From Kutzneria sp. CA-103260 (lineage in GTDB: Bacteria > Actinomycetota > Actinomycetes > Mycobacteriales > Pseudonocardiaceae), in contig NZ_CP073318.1 in assembly GCF_018263855.1 (NCBI RefSeq), forward strand, positions 10,106,001-10,170,000: 64,000 bases of DNA, given 5' to 3'. The notes beneath the pieces are model-generated. The model saw only the letters and a program-made list of their open reading frames with translations, had not been told where the DNA came from and searched no databases. Below are positions 28,801 to 34,099 of this stretch, piece after piece; the first letter of the stretch is position 1; each line of letters begins with the position of its first letter. A program made the translations under genes and the position numbers.

Positions 28801-29050
28801 GGAGGAGGACCGCCGCAAGTTCATGATCGGCTACCTGGCCGACCAGATCCGAGTCATCCTCGGACTCAGCTCGGCCAGCGTCGAGGCCGACGTGCCGCTG
28901 ACCAACCTCGGCTTCGACTCCCTGACGGCACTGCAACTCCGCAACCAGCTGGAGGCCGACCTGGCCCTGAAGATCCCGGCCACCGCCGTCTGGACCCACC
29001 CCACCCCCGCCGCCCTCGGCGACCACCTCCTCGACCAACTCGCCCTCTAA
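22889..29050 (+). CDS. single-module, fully reducing type I polyketide synthase (KS-AT-DH-ER-KR-ACP)
   Basis: About 2,053 residues. Domains in order: KS (7-425; C178 in DTACSSSL, His in ETHGAGTPVGDP and in KSNLGHTEA), AT (540-835; S630 in GHSMGET), DH (about 900-1180; H926), ER (about 1415-1700; NADPH loop ATGGLGLAAIA), KR (about 1710-1900; GGLGGLGLEMAK and SSGASMFGNPGQANYAAAN) and ACP (1975-2053; S2011 in LGFDSL). No loading or thioesterase domain is present. The organisation equals mycocerosic-acid-synthase-type or other iterative reducing PKS, so an alkyl chain is the likely product. In DH the usual HxxxGxxxxP has Asp for Gly; AT carries IAAHSTHMD, not a clear malonyl or methylmalonyl motif. 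GTG 22889 was preferred (TAGGGAG 8 nt before) to GTG 22880. Confidence 0.93.
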   Translation: MVELAREPIAVIGMSCRYPGGIDSPERFWQLLVQGRDVIREGPHGRWDVDAFYDPDVDVPGRCTSRWAGYFDDITGFDASFFGISPREATTMDPQHRLMIELAWEALERAGLPPRELAGSRTGVFAGMCHSEYIGRLAGRYEDIDAYMMTGNGHSTAVGRISYLLGLNGPSVAVDTACSSSLVALHLACQSLAADESDLALASGINLMINPETPISYSKWGMLSPTGRCHPFDAGADGFVRGEGAGMVVLKRLVDAEADGDEVLAVIRATAVNQDGRSQGLTAPSADAQRALFFEAVEKSGVDPGLLGLIETHGAGTPVGDPIEFDSMRTVYGAGRDRCALGGVKSNLGHTEAAAGVSGLIKTVLSLRHGVVPPTLNFTGWNPQIHPEDTRFFVPTEVTPWPVSDAPRMAAVSSFGVGGTNSHVIVEQAPAHISSMRTSGRTPETGRPTMVPLSATSFEVLGTAASRLAEWLRDSVDSSGYVALADVAHTHAVRRSHNLARLAVTARSVDELATCLEGFADGEPQPQVTCTTARTAAAKGSVWVFSGQGSQWHGMGRRLLAEEPEFAAAIAEIEPLVLAEAGFSVTDVMCAPEMSAEIDKIQPTLFAMQVGLARMWRSVGVEPAAVIGHSMGETAAAVVAGGLSLADGVLVICRRSALMKRASGLGTMASVDLPAEDLDLAGTSVTVAVQSSPRSTVVSGDTAEVERLVSVWQEQGQMARLVAVDIAAHSTHMDPLLDEIRTELAGLKPLPPNVPVYSTVLEDARAEFRFDAEYWAANLRNQVRFANAVQAAGEDGYGVFVEVSPHPVTTYPMSETLPEAVVLPSIKRDCSSDFFGIQLGALYCAGTPIDWSRAYGQGRLVDVPTLTWDRKRHWIDLPLPHPDQQVAGGADTHPLLGVHVKLPEGDGRHVWQADLGTAVLPWLADHAVDDAIVLPGAGFSEMVLAAGSEYFGVPAELVDVSDLRFDRLLPLGEHVEVSTVLTSLAPDRASVAVLTSTEDGLNWVTHASGEVRRIESRTPMAPTVLPELVAAHTVVEDLPEFYAGLRADGYFHGPAFAGLTELRVEDVDGGTVLGKVKVPAAARASARGFRFHPVLFDTCLQALGAARIKGRPAGAPRLLPADVASLRVFGDPARGVWCEGQAVLDESDGSSALGWIRLLDADGTVLVEAQDIRLVSPERELGPRRLDPLFHEITWQSAPLPEAAAPEGNWRIIGDGPLASDLAALVPSDGPVTGVVVLPSNADGMDQVVDLIDVIREAGDARLWVVTQGGQAVTTDEDINLAQAALRGIGRVAGYEHAELRLTLVDLDPSADDSASVLARELLADAPEDEVAWRGGERLAARLVKAPLHDGTWQFRPRRTVHYGCDGFALDLARPGNLDTMGLVVRPRREPAAGEVEIQVLAGALNFRDVLLAMGLYPTSDGSQPPLGGDCAGIVSRVGPGVTGLQPGDRVFTLANGSFATYVTTPADLVAAIPVGMTAAEAAVVPAVYLTAWYSLVHLARLNPGERVLIHSATGGLGLAAIAIARSRGAEILATAGSSEKRAYLRELGIEHVMDSRSLDFVPQTMAATDGRGVDVVLNSLAGPALRAGLDVLSVGGRFIELGKRDIYADTKLGMSPFKRNITVSSVDLDLVLRTKPDLARTLLGEVAEELTAGRLDALPRMEFPLDQAADAFRLMAAAKHVGKLVLTVPETGSAVAVVPEGIVPIAHSDGAYVITGGLGGLGLEMAKWLGGLGAGRLVLNGRSTPSVHTEEVIAGLRAAGTQVEVVRGDVSTGDTASRLVEACGPFRLRGILHAAAVLDDGMVLNLDRSRVEQVWRPKVDGAWHLHEASAGHDLDWFVLFSSGASMFGNPGQANYAAANAWLDAFAQWRHHRGLPALSVNWGAWGEAGRATGFKDRGFSTLSTKDGVDALTTLLDHERVRTGVFAFEADQWFGMLPSAMESSFFAAMPRSAQGDTPASGGKVRAELAALPEEDRRKFMIGYLADQIRVILGLSSASVEADVPLTNLGFDSLTALQLRNQLEADLALKIPATAVWTHPTPAALGDHLLDQLAL

Positions 29051-29064
29051 CCACCCCCTTGAAA

Positions 29065-29115
29065 CCACATGTGGACCACATTCGACTCCAGAAGTCGAAT
29101 GTGGTCCACATGTGG
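29065..29115. terminator. perfect 23-bp hairpin between PKS and reductase genes
   Basis: The arm at 29065-29087 (CCACATGTGGACCACATTCG and three more bases) is perfectly complementary to 29093-29115, with a 5-nt loop. AAAAATTT follows. It lies 14 nt after the PKS stop and 50 nt before the stop of the convergent reductase, so it can end transcription from both sides. Confidence 0.88.
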
Positions 29116-29165
29116 CAAAAATTTGGGTGGGTGCGCGGGCGGGTGGGCCCGGGGAGGCGGGGGTG

Positions 29166-30281
29166 CTAGGCGGTGAGGGTGTAGCGCTCGCTGCCGAAGG
29201 TGCGCATGAGGTAGTCGCGGTCCACCGGCGGGGTGAAGTCGCCGGTCAGGCCCAGGTGGCGCAGGCCCAGGTCGTCGAACCGCCGCCGGTAGGACATGAA
29301 CGGCATGAACGTGCCCATCGTCTGGTAGACCATCGACTCCCACGGCGCCGGCTGCTGCGGGGCGCTCGGCACGAACCGCCAGGTGATCGGCAGGACGTCC
29401 TCGAACAGCTCCTCGAAGACGTCGGCGATCAGGGAAACCTGGACGTCCCGGGGATGCACGATGTGATAGGTGTCCACTCGGGACACCGGCGGCCGGTCGG
29501 CGACCTCCACCATCAGCCGCGCCGCCTCCTCCACCGGCAGCATGTTGATCAGCGCGTGCGGGTCGCCGGGGATGCGCACGACCAGCCGCTCCCGGCTCTC
29601 GCCGGTCATCGCCAGGGTGTTGACCAGCTTGCGGGTCAGCTGCATGCCGGTCAGCAGCGGGTGGGTGGGCAGGTGCGGGTGCGGCCGCTGGTCGGTGACC
29701 AGCACCGAGGGGCGGTGCACGACCGCGGGCCGGCCGGTGCGGGCCGACCACTCCCGGACCGCGACCTCGGCCTGGAACTTGGACTCCTCGTAGCGGGTGG
29801 TGAAGCCGTACGAGTCGTCCAGGTCGGCCTCGTAGATCCGGCCGACCGGCTTGCGGCCGGCCACCCCGATGCTGCTCACGTGGTGCAGCATCGGCCGGCG
29901 GGCGCCCGCCTCGGCCAGCTCGATGATCCGCCGCGTGCCGACCGTGTTGGTCAGGTGCAGCCGCTGCGGGTCGGAGTTGAGGTCGATGGACGCCGCGCAG
30001 TGCCAGATCTCGTCCAGCTCGTCGGCCAGCGCCCGGAACCGCTGCTGGGTCAGGCCCAGCATCGGCCGCTCCAGCTCCACCACCACCGTGCGCAGGCGGG
30101 CGGCGATCGCGGCGATCGCCTCCTCCGGGCGGCCGCTGGCGCGCAGGTAGCGCACGATCCGCTCGCGGGCCGGAATGCCGCCGGGACGACTCAGCAGGAT
30201 CACCGAGTCGTGCCGTTCCGCGAGGATCTCCAGCAACCGGGTGCCCAGCAGCCCGGTCGCGCCGGTAATGGCGATCGGCAT
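29166..30281 (-). CDS. NAD(P)-dependent thioester/fatty-acyl-reductase-like SDR protein
   Basis: 371 residues. An extended-SDR Rossmann domain opens with AITGATGLLGTRLLE and has the catalytic pair in YEESKFQAE, matching the NAD-binding-4 (male-sterility/thioester-reductase) group. Regions such as DEIWHCAASIDLN and TNTVGTRRIIELA are typical of that family. ATG 30281 follows AAGGAG at the right distance; a longer frame to 30374 adds non-family residues. It is convergent with the PKS, which lacks a thioesterase, so reductive release or later processing of the PKS product is a reasonable proposal. No ACP-binding or carboxylic-acid-reductase adenylation domain is present. Confidence 0.8.
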   Translation of the reverse strand: MPIAITGATGLLGTRLLEILAERHDSVILLSRPGGIPARERIVRYLRASGRPEEAIAAIAARLRTVVVELERPMLGLTQQRFRALADELDEIWHCAASIDLNSDPQRLHLTNTVGTRRIIELAEAGARRPMLHHVSSIGVAGRKPVGRIYEADLDDSYGFTTRYEESKFQAEVAVREWSARTGRPAVVHRPSVLVTDQRPHPHLPTHPLLTGMQLTRKLVNTLAMTGESRERLVVRIPGDPHALINMLPVEEAARLMVEVADRPPVSRVDTYHIVHPRDVQVSLIADVFEELFEDVLPITWRFVPSAPQQPAPWESMVYQTMGTFMPFMSYRRRFDDLGLRHLGLTGDFTPPVDRDYLMRTFGSERYTLTA

Positions 30282-30566
30282 GGTCGAGCGCTCCTTACTC
30301 ACGAGGCCCCCTCTGCGGAATATAGATCCGGTCGCCGACCGCCACTCGTGATCTCGCTCGTATTGGTGAATCACCGCCGCTCAGCGGGCCCTACCGGGCG
30401 AAACGTGCTTACTGTGTTCGCAGGGCCCGGTGCTGACGCATCACCCGGATACGGTCGGATCCGGCTGCACGTTTTTCGTGTTCAACCAGCCGCGGGTGGA
30501 ATTGGCGCGTGCCGAATTCCCCTCGTGTTCTCCTGGTTGGAGGGAAAGCAGGAGAGGACGTCATTC

Positions 30567-31127
30567 ATGCTCAGGAAACTGCTGGTCGTCGTGCCGGCAC
30601 TGGCGATGGTCGCCGCCACCGTAGGCACAGCCTCCGCGGCCCCCGTGTCCCGGTCCGCGCCGCCGGCGCCTCGCGCCGCGTGCACCGCCGACACCCCCGA
30701 AGTCAAGGCGTTGACCACGTCGATGTCGAACTTCATGGCCGCCATCGCCGCCACGCCGCCGGACACCGCCAAGGTGCAGGGCATCGTCGGTGACATGATC
30801 AATGAGCTGGTCGCGCTGCAGAAGGCCGGCTGCCTCCAGCTGCCCGCCGCGCCGGCCCGGATCCAGGATCCGCAGGCCTGCCTCAACGATCTGCAGGGCA
30901 TGGGCGCGGCGCTGTTCGGCCTGCTCGCCGCCGTGCTCAAGACGCCGCCGGACCCGGCCGGCATCACCGCCGCGACGACCGCGATCGGCACCGCGATCAC
31001 CAAGTTCAACACCGACAACTGCCTGCCGATCAAGCTGCCCGTGCCCGGTGGCCTGCCAACCCCGCCCGGTGGTCTGCCCGCCCCGCCCGGTGGCGTGCCG
31101 GCACCGCCGACCATCCCCGGCACCTGA
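30567..31127 (+). CDS. secreted protein with two disulfide-hairpin repeats and a Pro/Gly-rich tail
   Basis: 186 residues with a clear signal peptide (LLVVVPALAMVAATVGTASAA). The mature part has two helical repeats bounded by Cys, C-x49-C (from CTADTPEVK to LQKAGC) and C-x46-C (from CLNDLQGMG to FNTDNC), each with a central PPD turn. The tail repeats GGLPTPPGGLPAPPGG, a flexible wall-spanning type. The same hairpin plan appears in the protein at 9242. Start: ATG after GGAGAGGA. It lies 285 nt from the divergent reductase. Function unknown. Confidence 0.75.
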   Translation: MLRKLLVVVPALAMVAATVGTASAAPVSRSAPPAPRAACTADTPEVKALTTSMSNFMAAIAATPPDTAKVQGIVGDMINELVALQKAGCLQLPAAPARIQDPQACLNDLQGMGAALFGLLAAVLKTPPDPAGITAATTAIGTAITKFNTDNCLPIKLPVPGGLPTPPGGLPAPPGGVPAPPTIPGT

Positions 31128-31145
31128 GCAGCGCGCTCACCGTCA

Positions 31146-31183
31146 GCGGCCCACCTGGCTCCGGTCAGGTGGGCCGCTTTTTT
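31146..31183 (+). terminator. intrinsic terminator of the secreted-protein gene
   Basis: GCGGCCCACCTG (31146) pairs perfectly with CAGGTGGGCCGC (31166-31177), an 8-nt loop between them, followed by six T. It is a textbook rho-independent terminator 18 nt after the stop. Confidence 0.95.
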
Positions 31184-31192
31184 CAGCTACCT

Positions 31193-31231
31193 GAGTGGCT
31201 CACTTGGCTCCTGAGGTCAAGTGGGCCACTC
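31193..31231 (-). terminator. hairpin after the membrane/TPR gene
   Basis: GAGTGGCTCACTTG (31193) pairs with CAAGTGGGCCACTC (31218-31231), 14 bp with one wobble. It begins 8 nt after the stop of the minus-strand gene at 31240 and probably ends it. It is followed on the minus strand by the hairpin of the convergent gene. Confidence 0.75.
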
Positions 31232-31239
31232 ACATGCGT

Positions 31240-32373
31240 TCAGGAGATGTCGAGGCGGGCGCGGATGCGGGCGACCCGGGGCCACCAGGGCGCGATGCGC
31301 TCGGCCTCGACCAGGGTCAGCCGGGCGGTGGCGTTGTCGCCGGCGGCCATGTGGGCCCGGGCCAGCGTGGCCAGGTCGTCGGCCCGGCCCAGGGCGTCGT
31401 TACCCAGCTCGATGGCCGTGTTGGCCAGGGTGATCGCCACGGACACGTTGCCGCGCAACACTTCCACCAGCGCCTTGGCCCCGTTCAGCTTGTACGAGGG
31501 GTAGGCCAGCTGCTCGGCGTCGGTGATGGCCCGCTCGGCCCAGCCCAGGCCCAGCTCCGGCTCCAGCTGCTCCGCCTCCACCGCCGCCGCGGCCAGTCCG
31601 GCCAGCCCGGCGGAGATCAGCGCGAAGTCCCGCTCCGGCAGTCCCGGCTCGGTGAGCATGCCCAGCACCAGCTGCAACGCTTCGGCGTAGCGGCCGTGCG
31701 CCTCCAGCACGATCACCCGGGCCATGGTCGACGACTGGCCGTCCGGCTGGATCTCGGCCAGCGCGTCGCACGCCGCCTGCGCCGCCGGCAGGTCGCCGGC
31801 CTGCACCGCCCTGGTCACCGCCGCGACCAGTGGCGCCGCGTCGATCTCGGCCGCCTCCCGGGGATCCAGCCGCAGATAGTGCAGCAGCACCCAGCCCGTC
31901 GAGGTCACGGCCGTGTCCCGGCGCGGCAGCAGCACGTAGATCACCGCCGCCGTGCAGCCGACCGCCGCGCCCAGCCAGAACGGGCCCGACTCGACCACGA
32001 TCAGCGTGGCCGTCACGGCCAGGCCGAAGATCGTCGACACCAGGTAGGTGCCCCACACCCGGGGCCGCACCGGGGCCCGGCCCGGGCCGATCGTCACCGA
32101 CAGCATGATCGGCACCGCCCGTAGTGTGATCGTCCGACCGGGGGACGACCAGTCGCGTAGCCGAGGCCCCACGCCGATCACAACGCGAGGCATCCTCGGT
32201 CGCAGGGCCAGGCCGCCGGCCAGTACCCCCAGCTGCATCGCCGCCAGCCCGATCAGGGCACCCACCAGCAGGCCCGGCAGCGCCACCAGGACCGGCGCCG
32301 GGGCGCGCTCCAGCGCGGCGACGACGATCAGCGCGGCGATGGCCAGCACCGTCCAGGGGCGTACACGGGGCAC
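31240..32373 (-). CDS. membrane protein resembling a degenerate site-2 protease, with C-terminal TPR-like repeats
   Basis: 377 residues. Four hydrophobic helices fill residues 8-170; the last 200 residues are Ala-rich helical pairs of TPR type (for example AAQAACDALAEIQPDG, AEALQLVLGM, ARLTLVEAERIAP). In the membrane part, LAAMQLGVLAGGLALR followed by VVIGVGPRLRDW and ITLRAVPI resembles the M50 pattern HELGH...GxGPRL...LRxxP, but the zinc motif is M46-Q47-L-G-V50, so it cannot bind zinc. I read it as a pseudo-protease; the match is by eye. GTG 32373 starts it. It is divergent from the DUF5313 gene. Confidence 0.6.
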   Translation of the reverse strand: MPRVRPWTVLAIAALIVVAALERAPAPVLVALPGLLVGALIGLAAMQLGVLAGGLALRPRMPRVVIGVGPRLRDWSSPGRTITLRAVPIMLSVTIGPGRAPVRPRVWGTYLVSTIFGLAVTATLIVVESGPFWLGAAVGCTAAVIYVLLPRRDTAVTSTGWVLLHYLRLDPREAAEIDAAPLVAAVTRAVQAGDLPAAQAACDALAEIQPDGQSSTMARVIVLEAHGRYAEALQLVLGMLTEPGLPERDFALISAGLAGLAAAAVEAEQLEPELGLGWAERAITDAEQLAYPSYKLNGAKALVEVLRGNVSVAITLANTAIELGNDALGRADDLATLARAHMAAGDNATARLTLVEAERIAPWWPRVARIRARLDIS

Positions 32374-32442
32374 GAAACCTACAGACGCTACCCCCTACCG
32401 GGCGGTTCCGGCCGACCGGTCGAACGCGCCTAAAGTTCACCC

Positions 32443-32811
32443 ATGGCCGTCAAGCGTCCCAACCCCGCACTGTGGCTGTGGTACTCCCTCGGCGGACGTC
32501 TGCCGCAGGGCTACCGCGAGTGGGTGCTCAAGGACGTGATCAGCAAGACCTGGCTGGTCCGCCACCTGTTGCGCACCTTCCTACGGCTGCTCATCCCGCT
32601 GGCGATCCTGTTCGCGGTGCTGTCCCAGTTCGGCGGGCCGCTCTACATCATCCTGATGGCGCTGGCCCTAGGCCTGATCGTCGGCCTGTACTACTCGCTC
32701 AGCTACGCCTCCGAGGCCAACGACGCCAAGCTCCGCAAGTACGGCTACCCGCCGGCCTACGGCAGCACCATCCGGGACAACCGCTTCTCCGAGGAAGACC
32801 GTCCGCAGTAG
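32443..32811 (+). CDS. DUF5313 family small membrane protein
   Basis: 122 residues, typical of the actinobacterial DUF5313 family: N-terminal RPNPALWLWYSLGGRLP, then LLRTFLRLLIPLAILFAVL and LYIILMALALGLIVGLYYSL as two membrane helices, then RKYGYPP. The function of the family is not known. It stands alone between the divergent TPR membrane gene (69 nt) and the convergent rhodanese (45 nt). Confidence 0.85.
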   Translation: MAVKRPNPALWLWYSLGGRLPQGYREWVLKDVISKTWLVRHLLRTFLRLLIPLAILFAVLSQFGGPLYIILMALALGLIVGLYYSLSYASEANDAKLRKYGYPPAYGSTIRDNRFSEEDRPQ

Positions 32812-32856
32812 GGACAGCTGTCCGCTGCTCGGCCACGACCGCCCGCCGTGATGCCG

Positions 32857-33249
32857 CTACGGCACCGCCGGCCGGCCGCCGGCCACCACCGGCAGCCCGG
32901 CCGCCGCCCACGCCCGGAAGCCGCCCTCCAGGTCGGTCGCCGTCTTCAGGCCCAGGCGGTGCAGATCCCGCGCGGCCAGACTGGACGCGTAGCCCTCGTT
33001 GCAGAGCACGATCACCTTCGTGTCCCGGTCGACCTGCGGCAGCCGGTGGTCGCTGCTCGGGTCCAGCCGCCACTCCAGGTGGATCCGTTCCACCGGCACC
33101 GAGCCGGGGATCTCGCCCTCGGCGGCCCGGTCGGCGATGGGACGGATGTCGACCAGCAGCGCACCCTCGCGGCGCAACCGGTCGGCCTCGGCCGGGGTCA
33201 CCCGCTCCAACTCGGCGCGGGCCTGGTCGAGGTAGTCGTCGACGGTCAC
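32857..33249 (-). CDS. rhodanese-like sulfurtransferase
   Basis: 130 residues, single rhodanese domain. The active-site loop is VLCNEGYASSLAA with the catalytic Cys, and the CH2-like end DLEGGFRAWAAAGLPV is typical. It starts with GTG overlapping the stop of the cysteine dioxygenase gene (GTGA), so the two are co-translated. Rhodanese next to cysteine dioxygenase is known in bacterial sulfur metabolism and may handle the sulfane or sulfite side products of cysteine breakdown. Confidence 0.88.
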   Translation of the reverse strand: MTVDDYLDQARAELERVTPAEADRLRREGALLVDIRPIADRAAEGEIPGSVPVERIHLEWRLDPSSDHRLPQVDRDTKVIVLCNEGYASSLAARDLHRLGLKTATDLEGGFRAWAAAGLPVVAGGRPAVP

Positions 33250-33746
33250 TTCACGTCCTCCAGGCTGGCGTATTCGCGGGTCGGCAGCAGCGGCGGCGAG
33301 TAGGCGTGCACGCTCGCCGCCGGGGCGACACCCAAGTTACGCACCTGATGGGCCCGGCCGCCGCTGAAGCCGACGGCGGCGCCCAGTTCGCGCCGCATGC
33401 TCCGGATCGGGCCGCCGGGGTAGCGGTAGTCCTCGGTCAGTTCGCCCTTGAGCACCGTGAACGAGCCCGCCGCGCCGCCGTGGTCGTGCGGATGCGTGCC
33501 CTGTCCCGGCAGCCACGACAGCAGCCAGACCTCCACGCCGCCGGTCAGCGCCAGCCGTGCCCACCAGCGCTGCTGCTCCTCGAACCGCAGCACGCCCAGC
33601 AGCGGCGTGGTCAGCTCCGTGGCCAACGTGCTGGTCAGGTCCCGTAGCTGCGACGGCGTCCACAGCGGACGGTCGGGCTGGATCAGGTCCCGCAGCAGCG
33701 GTTGGTCGAGGTCGGGATGGACGTCGAGGTCGAAGGCGAGGGTCAC
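33246..33746 (-). CDS. cysteine dioxygenase (type I)
   Basis: 166 residues, the size of bacterial cysteine dioxygenases, which turn cysteine into cysteine sulfinate with O2 and Fe(II). The cupin iron site is THPHDHGGAAGSFTVLKGEL (two His of HxH) with the third His in GGRAHQVRNLG. As in most bacterial members a Gly stands where the mammalian Cys-Tyr crosslink has Cys; the Tyr is in HAYSPP. GTG start with GGAG 5 nt upstream. It is followed by a rhodanese in overlap and preceded by a cysteine-coding leader peptide (33825-33917), so regulation by cysteine is likely. Confidence 0.9.
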   Translation of the reverse strand: MTLAFDLDVHPDLDQPLLRDLIQPDRPLWTPSQLRDLTSTLATELTTPLLGVLRFEEQQRWWARLALTGGVEVWLLSWLPGQGTHPHDHGGAAGSFTVLKGELTEDYRYPGGPIRSMRRELGAAVGFSGGRAHQVRNLGVAPAASVHAYSPPLLPTREYASLEDVK

Positions 33747-33824
33747 GGCTACTCCAGGTGTCGCGGCGCTGGGACGGGCGTGTGCGTACGCGACGGGCCG
33801 GCGGCTCGCTTGTGACGTGGGCGA

Positions 33825-33917
33825 TCAGCGGCTGCGTCGCGTCCCGGTACACCCGCAGGACGCCACGCGAACGAGGTCGACCACGAGGTCTGACCAAGTC
33901 GTTCGCCGCCGAATCAT
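33825..33917 (-). CDS. cysteine-responsive leader peptide of the actinobacterial type
   Basis: A 30-codon frame, ATG at 33917 to TGA at 33825, sits 78 nt upstream of the cysteine dioxygenase start on the same strand. Its end has the pattern DLVVDLVRVASCGCTGTRR: a DLxRV motif, two nearby Cys codons (TGC, TGT) and basic residues. This is the pattern of short leader peptides before sulfur-metabolism genes in actinobacteria, in mycobacteria shown to attenuate downstream genes when cysteine is available. The ribosome binding site is weak (GGAG is only 2 nt from ATG). I see no other gene in the 33747-34000 spacer. Confidence 0.72.
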   Translation of the reverse strand: MIRRRTTWSDLVVDLVRVASCGCTGTRRSR

Positions 33918-34000
33918 GTCTCCATGTTGGCATGTCCGGCCAGGGCCCGGCACCCGCTTCCACCTGGTGAAATTCTGTCGATCACCGACGCTTCCCACCT

Positions 34001-34092
34001 CCCCGCGAGTCCCGTTCTCAGACAACCGAAAAGCAGGTTTCGGACAATGCCGGAACCTGCTTTTCGGTTGCTCCAGAGCGGGACTCGCGGGG
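34001..34092. repeat. palindromic repeat family, copy 1 (gene-end hairpin)
   Basis: Outer arms CCCCGCGAGTCCCG (34001) and CGGGACTCGCGGGG (34079) pair perfectly; inner arms AACCGAAAAGCAGGTT (34024) and AACCTGCTTTTCGGTT (34054) also pair perfectly. The centre reads TTTCGGACAATGCCGGAA. It begins 7 nt after the stop of the minus-strand gene at 34100. The same outer and central segments recur at 49743-49826 with different inner arms. Confidence 0.88.
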
Positions 34093-34099
34093 GTTCGGG

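Noticed and set aside
33747..34000. Other short frames in the spacer upstream of the cysteine dioxygenase.
   Set aside because: Only the 30-codon leader has a recognisable motif; the others overlap it in different frames with no signal.
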